Assembly (NCBI RefSeq): GCF_027580225.2
Contig: NC_073361.2
Location: 19,415,001 to 19,479,000 of the forward strand
Reading direction: 5' to 3'
From: Misgurnus anguillicaudatus
Taxonomy: Eukaryota > Chordata > Actinopteri > Cypriniformes > Cobitidae
Length of the DNA: 64,000 nt
Part shown: in pieces, positions 34,113 through 45,847 of the stretch
How positions within the stretch are numbered: position 1 is the stretch's first letter
How the letters are laid out: each line of letters begins with the position of its first letter
The notes under the pieces: model-generated
The model's database searches: none
Seen by the model: the letters and a program-made list of their open reading frames with translations, nothing else
What the model was told of the DNA's origin: nothing
Position numbers and translations under genes: made by a program

Positions 34113-37100
34113 TTAAATTCTATCAAATACTCCTATTTCTTTAATATATTTTATTATAGAACCATATATAATACTTTGTTTTTCTTGTTCTTTCAATATA
34201 TTTATCAAACTGAATGCTTCAACACCCATATTTTTAACTTCATTGCTGAGTTTTAACCTTTCATTCTCATATTTCTTACACTTTATTAATACATGTTCTA
34301 TGGTTTCTGGCTGAATACAATAATTACATTGCCCTGATTCATGTTTTTCTATTTTAAACAAAGAATGATTCAATCTAGTATGACCCATCCGGATTCGAGA
34401 AATTGCTGTATCTTCTTTTCTGTTCCTGACAACATATCTTCCATTTCCTACTTTCTGTTGAATGTTATACATACACCTACCCTTGCTGTCACAATTCCAT
34501 GCCTCTTGCCATTTGTTTTTTATGAATTCTTTAATTATCCCTTTAACTTCATTTTTACTCAGAGTAATTTGGACATCTATTTCTGAATGTTTCAGAGCTT
34601 CCTTAGCTAGTTTATCAACCACTTCATTCCCCTCCACTCCCACATGAGCAGGAACCCACAAAAATGTTATCAAACTTACATTACTAACTCTTAACAAACT
34701 AGCAAGTATCTCAAATATAATGTCTTGCCTTGATGATTTTAGTCCACTAGTAAGACTCATTAATGCTGCATAAGAATCAGAACAAATTGTTACTAAGCTT
34801 GGTTTTACATCCTCTACCCACTGAAGGGCTAGCACCATAGCAATTAATTCTGTTGCGTACACAGATACATGATCTGATATTCTTTTTTTAATACTAGTTT
34901 TAAACTGCGGGATATATACTGCAGCAGCAGTTCTACCAGAGATAGGGTCTTTCGAACCATCAGTGTATATATGTAGCCATGAAGAATAATTCTGCTCTAC
35001 ATATTGTTGTGCAATTATGTTCTTAGGGGTATCTTCCTCCTTTTTCATTTTTGTATGAATTTGAAAATCTACAATTGGCATAGGAAAAAACCAAGGTGGG
35101 ATTCTAGGTACGATCACAGTTGGAGTAACATTACAGTCAACAATACCCACTACTTCTGCTTCCCCATTAGCAGTCCATCCAAAACTTTTAATGTTTTTAT
35201 TTCCATGCTCCCAACACTCTACATTTACCCCCTTTACTGGATGAGACTCTTTATGTCCTCTTAAATTAACCCAATAGTTCATTCTCAATTTATACCTACG
35301 AAGGTGTAAAGGAGCTTCCCCTACCTCTACCTGTAAAGCTGAAATGGGAGATGTTTTAAACGCCCCACAACATATTCTTAAAGCTTGATTTTGTATTGTT
35401 TCAATCTTTTTCATAGTAGTTTCAGATGCAAATCCAAATACAATACTTCCGTAATCTAACCTAGGTCTTATCAAAGTACTATATATTCTTTTCAAAGACA
35501 ACCTACAAGCTCCCCATTCTATTCCAGATAAACATCTTAAAATATTTACTCCTGTTTTACATTTATTAATCACCTTTTTAGCATGAGTTGCAAATGTCAA
35601 TCTAGAATCCATCCATACACCAAGATATTTAACCACCGGGACTTGCTCCAGCTCCTGATTGTACAACTTTAATCTAACTTCAGGTACTTTCTTCCCTTTA
35701 GTAAAACATATAACCTGAGTTTTAGCCACAGACAATCGAAAACTCCAATTATTTGCCCATATCTCCACATTATCTACAGATTTTTGTAACTTTTGGGACA
35801 CACATGCAATATTACGCCCTCTTTTCCATATTGCCCCATCATCTGCAAATAATGCCCTTCCAATGTCATTCCCAATGTTACTAAAAATATCATTAATCAT
35901 TATATTAAAAAATACTGGGCTACATACACTCCCTTGCGGAGTTCCATTATCAATCCTATAAGTCGCTGAATACTCTACCCCTATCCTAACTTGTATAGTT
36001 CTTTCTAGAAGGAAATCCATAATCCAATTGTACATCTTTCCTCCAATTCCCATGCATTTAAGTTTAATTAAAAGTCCTTCTTTCCAAAGCATATCATATG
36101 CTTTCTCAATATCAAATAAAACCCCTATCAAAACTTCTTTATTTGCCTGAGCTTTCCTAACATCTGCTTCTAAACTCAAAACAGCGTCCATAGTATTCCG
36201 TCCTGCCCTAAATCCACTCTGATATGGTGATAACAGACCTCTTGTTTCCAATATATAATTTAGCCTACGTATAATCATTTTTTCCTCAACTTGCATAAAT
36301 TAGAGGTTAAAGCAATTGGCCTATAATTAATAGGATTAGATTTATCCTTTCCAGGTTTGCCAACAGGTACAACTATTCCATGCTTCCAAGAGGAAGGAAT
36401 CTTTCCTGCATTCCATATCTTATTAAAAAGATTAAGAATAGTCTTTAAAGATCTATCTGATAGATGTTGAATCATAACATAACATATATCATCTTTTCCA
36501 GGCGATGAATGTTTAACTCCCCCTAGTGCCATCTTTAGTTCATACATAGGAAAATCTACATCCAACGCTTCATCAGAAGGACATCTTTTAATCATTAAAT
36601 CAGGATATTTATTTATTTTTTGATTTCTACACTTTTTGATATCCTCTGATACATTATCATCACTATGGACTTTAACAAAAACTTCAGCCAACATTTCAGC
36701 TTTTTCATCATCTGCCACAGCTATTTTCCCTTCCTCATTTTTTAAAACAGGTAACTTTAGACTTCTATAAATTCCTCCCATTTTCCTAATTGATCCCCAT
36801 ACTTCACTTACATCAATATCCTCTCCTATAGTTGTACACCAATCTCTCCAATACTTCTTTTTAGCTCCACGTACTATTCTCCTTACTTCAGCTTGTGCTT
36901 TCTTATATTTAATAAAATCTTCAAATAATTTAGACTTTTTAATTTTCCTAAAAGCTTTATTCCTATTATGAATAGCATTACTACACTGATCTGTCCACCA
37001 AGGGACAGCCTTCCTTTTCTTACATTTTCCCTTTTTCCCTATAATATTATAAGTTACATCAAACAATACTCTACACACTTCTTCATTACATTCATCTATG

Positions 37101-37900
37101 TCTTCCATCTTATCTATTTCTAATGTTGATAATTCTACTTCACTTAAATATTTATATGCTTCCCAATTTGCTTTACTGAATCTCCATCTAGGAACAAAAC
37201 TCACACTATGCTCTATTACACTCATCCCTACCTTACATACAATAAAATAATGATCACTACCCATACTATTATCTTCCCAAACATCCCATACACATTTACT
37301 AGCTATTCCTTCTGAAACCAATGTCAAATCTATAGCTGACCCACTACCACGTACCAAATCTATTCTTGTGTTCCTGCCATCATTAAGACATACTAACCCA
37401 TTACTATCTATTATTTCTTCTACAACCTCCCCATTATGATTATCTTTGCTACTTCCCCATAAAGTGCTATGTGCATTAAAATCTCCACACCAAATTATTT
37501 TATGATTCCCTGACCCTACAACCTTTTCTAAATCTTTACTTAATTTATCACAAGGATTATAATAATTTATTATTCTAATGTTATGTTTCTCAGCAAATAT
37601 TTCTATGACTACCAATTCAAAATCTACTGTTTCATCAATAACTCTAAATTCCAATTCATTTTTTATAAAAGTTGCCACTCCACCTCCATTACCTGCCTTC
37701 CTGTCTTTCCTTACAATATTATAGCCTTGCAGAACAAAATTAAGATGAGGTTTTAACCATGTTTCTTGTAAACAAATTATATTTGGTTTCTCATCCAATT
37801 GATCTATAAATTTTTTAAATTCTGGTCCATTAGCAATAATACTTCTGGCATTCCATTGAAGAATCGTTAAAACCATAACAATTGTTATGTACTTCCACAT
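34113..37900 (-). pseudogene. LINE ORF2: endonuclease, reverse transcriptase, RNase H; one frameshift
   Basis: The enzyme nicks target DNA and copies the LINE RNA in place. From ATG 37900, an APE-type endonuclease fills about residues 12-225, with QWNARS, LQETW, GDFNAH, AIDLTL and SDH motifs kept. The reverse transcriptase begins at NPINYRPIALTS. The frame breaks near 36285-36296, where one base appears to be missing beside an A-run, and resumes for 727 codons. The resumed part has FDIEKAYD, GTPQGSVCSP and the catalytic FADD (residues 150-153 of that part). RNase H follows with TDGS (D446), E483, D507 and WVPAHVGVEGNE (H551, D561). A CX2CX7HX4C knuckle (657-673) ends the protein. All catalytic residues I can check are present, so the single shift is the main defect. 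If the shift is an assembly error, the gene would be intact. Confidence 0.93.
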
Positions 37901-39054
37901 GCTGTTTGAGAACTTATTTGAGTCTTAAGCATCTCATTTATTATTTCCAATGTAACTCCTGCTACTTCCAAGTATCTCTCTGCTGCCCTTATTATGATTT
38001 TAATTCTCTCCGTTCTGCTTTCTGTTTGAGCAGAACAATTAATCACTTCAGCCATAAATGAGACAAATTCCAATTTCCCAAACACCAACCTATCCTCATT
38101 TGCCTTACTTTGCGCGAGAGAATTTCCAGTCCGTTCTTGTGCTTTTACCTCTCTCGGTGACTGCTCCTTTTGCTTTGTTTTTTGTGCTGCTTCAGCGTAT
38201 GTTAACCCCTCAGATATTCGCACATTCTGAATTTTCACAGCCTGTTTGTGAACAACACATCCCCCAAATCCAGCACTATGCTCACCTCCGCAATTGCAGC
38301 ATTTTGCCTTAACACCTTCGCCACATTTACCATATTCATGGTCACCCCCACATCTCGCACAACGTTGATTTCCTCTACAAACTGCACTTACATGTCCATA
38401 CTTCTGGCACTTGAAGCATCTAAGCGGAGGGGGCACGTATGGTCTTACCGGATAACTTACATATCCTATTTTTACCCTTTCTGGCATTTTTTCCTCATCA
38501 AACTGAAGCATTACTGATAAACTATCCATCCTTTCTTTATTTTTCACGAATTGAAGCCGTTTGGCTCCAACTACCTTTCCCCCTTTGATGCAACTTTTAA
38601 TTTGATCAGCATTTACATCAGTAGGAATTCCAGTAATCACTCCCCTAACCCAAGTTTTGGTCTTCATCAATGTGCAAGACACCAAGTGTCCAAGCATCGA
38701 GGTTATACTTAGAGCCTTCTTTTGTTGGTTTCCATCCTTACACATAATAATCAAATTACCATCTCTTAATGTTTTTGCACCATTAATCACTCCTAACGCT
38801 TTATTAAGAGATTTTGTTAGTTTAATTGGGTTAATTGTCATACCTGATTCTGCAAATTTCATCATCACTTTATATTCTTCTATGTTTTCCTTACTCCCGT
38901 TATCCTCCTTTCCACTATCCGTCATTGATCCTCGACTATTTGTTTTCTTCCTTTTCCGATTCACAATTTTCCACCATTCACTCCCTACACTCCCGCCACA
39001 CGATTCATCTTCCATTTCCGGATCACTACCTGAGCTACCGTCATTTCCTGCCAT
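37885..39054 (-). CDS. LINE ORF1 protein: RNA-binding, three CCHC zinc knuckles
   Basis: This nucleic-acid-binding protein coats the LINE transcript in a ribonucleoprotein particle. I take the ATG at 39054, giving 389 residues; the frame is open a little further upstream but only with a GTG. The first 60 residues are acidic and serine-rich. A middle region (about 60-195) looks like an RRM-type fold, with VRGVITGIPTDVNADQIKSC as a candidate. The knuckles at about 213-266 are CFKCQKYGHVSAVC, CARCGGDHEYGKC and CCNCGGEHSAGFGGC, spaced CX2CX4HX4C, CX2CX3HX4C and CX2CX3HX6C, as in I and Jockey ORF1 proteins. The frame is intact. Its stop overlaps the start of ORF2 by 16 bases, which suggests coupled or reinitiated translation of ORF2. 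It could still be functional in trans. Confidence 0.92.
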   Translation of the reverse strand: MAGNDGSSGSDPEMEDESCGGSVGSEWWKIVNRKRKKTNSRGSMTDSGKEDNGSKENIEEYKVMMKFAESGMTINPIKLTKSLNKALGVINGAKTLRDGNLIIMCKDGNQQKKALSITSMLGHLVSCTLMKTKTWVRGVITGIPTDVNADQIKSCIKGGKVVGAKRLQFVKNKERMDSLSVMLQFDEEKMPERVKIGYVSYPVRPYVPPPLRCFKCQKYGHVSAVCRGNQRCARCGGDHEYGKCGEGVKAKCCNCGGEHSAGFGGCVVHKQAVKIQNVRISEGLTYAEAAQKTKQKEQSPREVKAQERTGNSLAQSKANEDRLVFGKLEFVSFMAEVINCSAQTESRTERIKIIIRAAERYLEVAGVTLEIINEMLKTQISSQTACGST

Positions 39055-39101
39055 CAGTGCTCCAGTCACAGTCCAGTGTTGCCACCCCCACTCCACGTCC
39101 C

Positions 39102-39114
39102 TTCACCCTGACTG
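39102..39114. repeat. Shared junction sequence, site 4 (5' duplication of the long LINE)
   Basis: TTCACCCTGACTG is identical to 33946-33958 and lies next to the 5' end of the long LINE. Confidence 0.9.
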
Positions 39115-40132
39115 ACTCTGTGGAAGCCATTTTATAGTCTTAGCTCCGCCCCTGGATCAAACCAGTCTAAAATTGATAGGGGGTTTTCTCCTCTCTGGCT
39201 GAACAAACATTTATTAATGGATATTTTGTTGCTAAGTGAGTTAATGAAAATAAGTACAAACACACAATTCAACACGCATATCAAACAACAATTAAGACTT
39301 TAAACACAGAAAACAAAACACTTTTATACAGGCATGAACTGGTGACCCGCATGATGTCACAACCAATATGGCTGCCCAGCATGGTAAGTGTATAAAAGTC
39401 CCAGGTTGTGTATTTCACAGGTTTGGTTCTGGAAAATGGAAACTGGTAAGTGTTTGCAATCTTTTTGTGTTTATTGCCAAGTAAATGAAAGTAGAATTTG
39501 TGTATATGGTTATTTCAATGTTTTATGGCACATTTTGTTGGAAAGTATCAAACCGTGATAAACAACATAAAACATTAACATTAAACACAGATGCACAATA
39601 CACTGCAACATTACACAGATCTGTGTACATTTAATGCTGGCATTCGAATTGTGCTTTGTGTTATGTTTGCTGCGTATTAATGCTAACTGTGGTAACATGT
39701 TGTTTTTGCTAAAATAACTTGAGATGTATGATAATCCATTATGTAAGCAAAGCAAACAGTGATTTATTTATTTGTTTGTTTGTTTTTGTGCTACGATTAG
39801 ACGTCCCTTGAATTTTCACTGGCATACCTAATTTTGCTTTGTTTAAACCTAGACATCTGGGCTGGGTTTGGACCGCTAATAGATGTCTTTTGCTTGCTGG
39901 GTATAGACATATGTGGTATACATTTAAATATGGGCACACTTTTTATCATAAACATTAGTCATCATGAGAAGCGTGAACCAGTGAGATTCAATGTGCTGCC
40001 ATACGTGAACTTACCACACTGATGTTACCATGAATGCCAAACATATCAGTTGATACCTGAAAATAAATGGATTTCTCTCACAAACGTATCTTCAGAAGAC
40101 ATTTATTAACTTACTGAAGATATTTGGATTTC
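39115..40132. other. Sequence without a recognised gene
   Basis: AT-rich; no exon or repeat boundary is clear. Confidence 0.4.
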
Positions 40133-41485
40133 TATAAAGGTCCCGTTCTTCCTGTGTTTTTGAAGCTTTGAGTCTGTTTAAAGTGCGCCATATAACGTAT
40201 AATTTGTTTCACCTGTAAAAAAGTGGCATTTTTCACACAATTTGCTTACCTCTATACTGCTGTATTCAATGTACTCAAATGTCTTAAAAATGTCTTCCTT
40301 GTTCTATGAAGTCCCTCCTTCAGAAATATGTAACGAGTTCTGATTGTGTAGATTGTTTAGTGTGTTATGATTCGACAGCAGCTTAGCAGAGCCGTTTGAG
40401 CTTAGCTGGCGACTGACGTATTCCTGTGGATGGAGTTTAGTCAAAAACTCTTCTATTGACGTCATTAATGCAGGAAGTCGAGGACTGTAGTCCAAACCGG
40501 CCGTTCGCTGTAAGCTTTGAAAGGGGAATTCTGTTAAAGAGCCACACAGATCCAAAATTGAAACTGACCTGTATTGCAGTGTGTCATGTAGCTGTCCATT
40601 AATGTAAACAATGTGCAAAGTAGTTGAACCAAAAAGTGCACGATCAATAGTTTTTGGCTTCTAAAGTAGGGAGTCGACTCTGAATCGCTGAAACGAGTCT
40701 TCATATGGATTGAATCTCCTGCCTGACTTTATCCTGTGGACCTGCCCACAGCTAGTTAGTGGTGTTTTCACTAACAAAGGATGAAGATATGAAGAATCTG
40801 TGGTTCAAATTACTTTTTCACAGTGGGATTTACTAGACGTTTGGCAATCAAAGATGGTTGTGTACCCACCTTATTTGAAACAACATGCATCTCCTAACCA
40901 CAACCTGTAAGTATGATTATAGCTACATACTTTTTTAACCTGGACTAATGATGAAGGATATGTATTGATTATGTTTTTTAAACTGTTAATATACTGTCAA
41001 GCGGCTAACGCATGCTCACTTATGTTAGCTTATGTTAGCTTACATAAATGCTTAAATGAGTGTATAATCGTTGTTTTTATTGCACTATTGTTGGTCTGTG
41101 CCACTGATCTGTGGTTTGTGCGGAGACTCTGTCAGTTGACCAATCAGAGCAGAGTAGGCCACTGAAAGGTGGGGTTTAGGTAGACTCAGTCTTTGAATGG
41201 CTTCATGCGAATCGTTTGAGGATCTCTGAGAAATGGGGTAATTTTAATTGTATATTTTGAGAAAATGAGTGTTTTTTGACCTTGCATGCATTTAAACCTG
41301 TTGTCCGGGACTTATAAAAAGTGATCGGACCCTAAAATTGGGATCTTACTGGCTCTTTAAAGAAAATATATTGCCTGGCAGTGAACTTTGAGCATTATCT
41401 TTTTGCAGGTATTATTTATGCTCTAACGGCAACATTACACAAACTAAAATAAAAAAAATGGAATCAGGAAGAATGTGACCTTTAA
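40133..41485. mobile_element. TTAA-type element with short inverted ends (about 1.35 kb)
   Basis: The left end TATAAAGGTCCCGTTCTTCC and the inverted right end TTAAAGGTCACATTCTTCC agree except at a few bases. TTAA is kept on the right (41482-41485). The interior includes GTTCTATGAAGTCCCTCC and CTGATTGTGTAGATTG blocks that I recognise from a frequent cyprinid repeat. The minus-strand open frame at 40304-40618 lies in this repeat and is not a gene. Confidence 0.75.
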
Positions 41486-42747
41486 TGATGGATGTATGAT
41501 TTTTTGGAGCTTCATTGTGTGAAAAACTATTGAACTATAAAAGTTGTTTCATTTTAAAGAATCTTTAAGTTAAGTGAGTTCTTGAAGGATTCTGAAAAGA
41601 AACTAATTGTTAACACGCTCACCTTGTTTGCTTGTTTTTTCTCTACCTCTGACACATGCAACCACTTTATCTTTAGCTTATGGGCACAGTCTTTTTAGGC
41701 AAGAATATTGTGTTCACTGTATATCACGTTTTATGATAATTTGAATCATATAGTGATGTCATATATAAAACAATGTGGTTCTTTGCTGGTTAAAGTGGTT
41801 CAGACGATATCTCACACTATCTCTTGTAGTGAATGTTTTTGATTAATGATCTTAGGCGTCTATAAACGGCATCTGCTGTGCTGATCTCACCCTCTACCGC
41901 CGAGCTAAAAGAACCTCTGAGCCTGGGCTTTGACGGATCACATCTCAAACTGTCATTACCATCGCTGGCTGGCTTTGTGTTTAGTGGGTCTTGACTGCCT
42001 CAAGACAAACAGTCTAAATAGCACCGTTATGTTGTGAGAGCCATGTGGCAACCTAATGGGTGGTTGAGGGTCTTTTGACAGTCATACACTTTGATTTGTA
42101 ACACTGTGAAGCAGACCGAGTTGGCTGCGGTGGTCTGGAGTGAGAACGTCTAAAGCAAGCATGAGTCTGCCTCTTAAAATCCTGCCTTCATTGTTCTGGC
42201 AGCGTTTCTGTTATCACTTATGAAAAATATGGTAGTACATGACGTGGGTGATGCTTTTGGTGTGGTTATTGCCATGAAATCTGGCAAGTCTCTTATAAGT
42301 TAAAGCACAGACGTAATCAAAATACAGTATGTAATGTTTTTTAATCACATAGCAACAGACCCTCGAATTCTATCCCTTAACGTCGTTGTGTATTTTGAAG
42401 AACTCAATTAAGTCAGCTAGTTATTACTAAAATACTGGACTTTCACTTAAAATGGTCATTTTTTGAAGGTAACGTGTTTGGAGTGGTCTGTGGGCCTTGT
42501 ATGTGGTTTTGGTATGTAAAACTCTGAAAAAATTATGTCTGTTGTATCAGGTTTGAGCCAATTCCACGCTGTGTTGCAGGAACAAAGCGCTCTGAAGATT
42601 AAAGGCCACCACAAAAACGTGACTTTTGCTTCAATGTCAAGTTTTGACATATGAAGCATTACAATCCTTTGAAAGGTAATGCCATAAAGCTAAGAACATG
42701 AATCTTTGCATCATTGATTTTTATAAACCTGGAAGTTTAGCGGTACC
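41486..42747. other. Mostly unique sequence
   Basis: No gene is visible. The segment at 41860-42130 has high complexity and no known repeat. Confidence 0.4.
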
Positions 42748-43183
42748 TTAAAGGAAAACACCACCGTTTTTAATGTTTTACTATGTTTTTACCTCAACTT
42801 TGATGAATTAATACATGCCTATCTTTTTTCAATGCGTGCACTTTTAATCTTTGTACAGCGCTTGAATGTGTTCGCATTCAGCCTAGCCCCATTCATTCCT
42901 ATGGCTCCAAACAAAAGTTTTATTTTGTGCCACCATATTTGTGTAACTACTCATGTAACAGTCTTTAAATAGAGAAAACGTGGACTGTTTTTGATGGCTA
43001 CTAAATTCATCCCTGTTTGGAGCCATAGGAATGAATGGAGCTAGGCTAAATGCTAACACATTCACAAGGCGCTGTACAAAGATTAAAAGTGCACACATTG
43101 AAAAAAGATGGGAATGTATTAATTTGTCTAAGTTGAGGTAAGAACATCGTAAAATATTGAAAAACTGTGGTGTTTTCCTTTAA
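42748..43183. mobile_element. TTAA-flanked fold-back element (436 bp)
   Basis: TTAA sits at both ends, followed by AGGAAAACACCACCGTTTTT on the left and its near-inverse on the right. Inside, GCGCTGTACAAAGATTAAAA and its inverse frame a short centre, so most of the element can fold on itself. Confidence 0.9.
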
Positions 43184-44229
43184 CAGGATTTTGTATCATT
43201 CACTACACAGAGATCAGACACGGTCCAAACATTGGATTAAATATTGCACTGCACTTACTTGTGTCCATCTCTGCTGAATGATTCTAGAACTTGGCTAATC
43301 CAAGCAGATGAAATCAATCTTGATGATCAAAGACTAAAGTCTGGGATGTCAGTCATATTACCCATATTTGTTGTTTGCCCAGATGAAAAAGTAGGACACT
43401 TCCATAGTGTACTTAAAGTGCTTTATTTTCACACACTAATTTTGGACTTAATACTAAAAAATCATCTTTAGTACTTAAGATGTTCGGTAACACTTTATAA
43501 TAACAGTACATGAATAATCATGTACTAATACATAAATTAATAATTACTTTAATATGAAGTAATGATAAGTTAAGCCATGTACTAATCAATAACTAACCAT
43601 AACTATGTCATGAGTCATATGAATTCATGCATGCATTACAGCCACCTTAACTACACATTAATACATGTTTGTTAGTTAATGCATTAATTAACACTTTGGG
43701 TAACCGAAATCAAACATGCTCTAGAACAGTGGTTCCCAACGGTTTGCAGGATCTGATGCTTTGTTTGAGGTCAAATAAAGATGCATAAAATGTTCCAATT
43801 ATAATTTTAGAAACAAAATATATTTTTCAAATTAATATGCTCACAATTCCAAGCAGGTAGTTAAAGTATTTTATTATGTAAGATAATTGTTCCCTATTTT
43901 TGTGTGCTTGTCAATGTAGATTGCAAAATCAAAAGGAAGGTGGATGTAAACGTTACAGCCTACAACAGGCTGCCCGCTCGTTGCACTTGTGGTCTGCTTC
44001 TTTTGGCGCTGTCAAAATATTTCAGTTAAAATTATTCTGACTAACGGTTAGTCCTCAAAAATGACAAACAAAGTCACAATGCCAAATGTATAGTGTTCAT
44101 ATAGAGACCATCAAACGGTCAAATCATACCAGTTTATTTGTGAAAGCTATTATAATGTTATCTTGATGTTATTTTAATTATTGTTTATTTAATTTTTCGC
44201 AATTAATTGTATCAGTATCAGCGTTCAGC

Positions 44230-45047
44230 CAGGGGCGAATCTACGGGTGGATTGACAGCTTGCCCACCCAAACAGATTCATGGAAATACATTGTTTTTTC
44301 ATTCAAATCGTAACTCTTCAACCATTTGAACTATCAAAAAATTAGAATTGCTCCTAAAGGAGACAAATTGCGCTTTTTGGCAATATATGGTTTAATACGG
44401 TAATGTCTTGCTTTCCGTCCACCAATCGCTGCTGTTTTATAGAGCGGAAGAGGCGGGGTTGAAGAGAGCGCGCGGTAGGTTAGAGTAGCAGATTCGTGTG
44501 TATGCGTGGATCACTGCGGTAAAGAAAAGACTCCTAAATAAAAACGGTGTAAACCAGGAACACTAAAGTTAACTCGCTCTTGGTGGCTCGGGACTCGACG
44601 GCCCGACTGGACTGTTTAAGTGGATTTTCAATAAAGCAGTGTTGAATTTTTTGTTTCTGGGTCCTCTATGTTTAAGAACCAGTGCTTAGGTAAGCTACGG
44701 ACGTTTAGCTAAATAAATGCTTAATGCTTAAATAGTTCATCGTAAATCGTTGTAATATGCTTATGACTTGCGAATGTAATGCTTATTTAACTGAAATAAA
44801 CTAGGCTTAATGACGTGTGCAGCCTGCATATCCGACCTCCGGAGGATGCAGCCTTCTGTTTGAGAGACGGCCGATTGTAATACAGTTATATTGAATAACG
44901 TAATTCCATCTTAAAATGTACAAAACTGACGGAAAAACAGTAATTTATCCTCCCAATTAACGCAAGTTAAAAAAAATATGTAAATTTTTCTGGCCCGCAG
45001 ATGTATAGATGCCCACCCATCAAAAACACTTTCTGCCTCCGCCACTG
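44230..45047. mobile_element. hAT-like element (818 bp)
   Basis: It starts CAGGGGCGAATCTACGGGTG and ends with the inverse-type GCCTCCGCCACTG; both ends then share CCCACC/GGTGGG blocks. No clear 8-bp duplication was found. The interior has no transposase. Confidence 0.65.
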
Positions 45048-45099
45048 GGTAACTTATATCTGCGGCAAACTTAGATGCGAAGCTACTCATAAACTCATA

Positions 45100-45440
45100 T
45101 AAATTCATGATTTGTTAATGTATGACAAGGTCATGACTTTACTTAAGGGGGCACATCATTACTAACTCATCGTTAACTAACTTCTCATAAACTATAAATT
45201 CATGATTTGTTTTGGTATGATTAGGTCATGACTTTACTTGAGGGGGCACATCATTACTAACTCATCGTTAACTACTTATAAACTAACATAAATTCATGAT
45301 TTGTTAATGTATGATTAGGTCATGACTTTACTTGAGGGGGCACATCATTATTAACTCATCATTAACTACTCATAATCTAACATAAATTAATGACTTGTTA
45401 ATGTATTATTGTGATGGACCTACACAATGACTTTTCTTGG
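45100..45440 (+). repeat. Tandem repeat, about 3.5 units of 94-95 bp
   Basis: Units begin TAAATTCATGATTTGTTAAT-like at 45100, 45195, 45289 and 45383. Each includes GGTCATGACTTTACTTGAGG and CTAACTCATCGTTAACTA. It belongs to the GGTAACACTTTA repeat family common in fish. Confidence 0.9.
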
Positions 45441-45847
45441 AGGGTAACACTGTTAAAAATAGTTATATTTCCCAGTTAAACTCAGGTCTAGTCCTGTCTT
45501 AAGATAATCCCTGTCTGGGAAACCGCCCCAAGATGTTCTTAATATTATCTAAGTGTACTTATTTGTGCTATTTTGAGACACCATGAATATGAACTAAAAT
45601 GCACTTAACATACAATCTGTTTTAAAAATGTATTTAGTTAACACTATTAAACTTTCATACAAAGATGGGTTCAAGTTTACTACAAGTGGTACCTAAATAC
45701 ATTTTTTAAATACATTTTTAGCACATTTTAGTTCACATTTATGGTGTCTCAAAATAGCCCAGTGAAGTACACTTAGATGTTCTTAAGATTATCTCAAGAA
45801 GTACTAAAGATGAATTTTTAGTATATTAAGTATAAAATTAGTGTTGA

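Larger units (their letters stand above)
33959..39101 (-). mobile_element. Near-full-length LINE of the I/Nimb-like group (about 5.1 kb)
   Basis: The order on the minus strand is: a short 5' leader (39101-39055), ORF1 with zinc knuckles, ORF2 with endonuclease, reverse transcriptase and RNase H, then a 3' untranslated region with a T-run (34080-34107), a GGTGGCGGTAAATGCACC block and a final (GAA)n. An RNase H domain after the reverse transcriptase and a three-knuckle ORF1 fit the I superfamily, of which Nimb elements are known in fish. A 13-bp duplication flanks it. One frameshift in ORF2 is the only clear lesion, so it is a recent arrival. The 5' leader is short and a few bases may be missing. 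Confidence 0.93.
43486..45530. mobile_element. Composite insertion with 8-bp duplication AGATGTTC
   Basis: AGATGTTC occurs at 43478-43485 and 45531-45538, directly bordering the insert. The insert begins GGTAACACTTTATAATAAC and ends AATCCCTGTCTGGGAAACCG then CCCCA. These are ends of two different families, so the insert is a pile-up: probably a GGGGCGGTTTCCC-type element first, then later events replaced its left part. It contains a hAT element (44230-45047), a hAT left end near 43737 (CAGTGGTTCCCAAC) and a tandem array. Confidence 0.75.
43431..45847. mobile_element. Fold-back element split by a 2-kb insertion
   Basis: The left arm piece is 43431-43485 (CACACTAATTTTGGACTTAA, CATCTTTAGTACTTAAGATG). 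The remainder is 45531-45847, which contains inverted copies of GCTATTTTGAGACACCAT and ends in the inverse of the left tip. Joining the two pieces restores a continuous arm. A related left-arm fragment is at about 17905-17975. Confidence 0.8.

Noticed and set aside
38058..39137. Plus-strand open frames of 84-152 codons
   Set aside because: They are antisense to LINE ORF1; composition follows from the opposite strand.
40304..40618. Minus-strand open frame of 104 codons
   Set aside because: It lies inside a frequent non-coding TTAA-type repeat (40133-41485).
43737..44229. Complete hAT element starting CAGTGGTTCCCAAC
   Set aside because: Only the left terminus is present; no matching right end or duplication was found.
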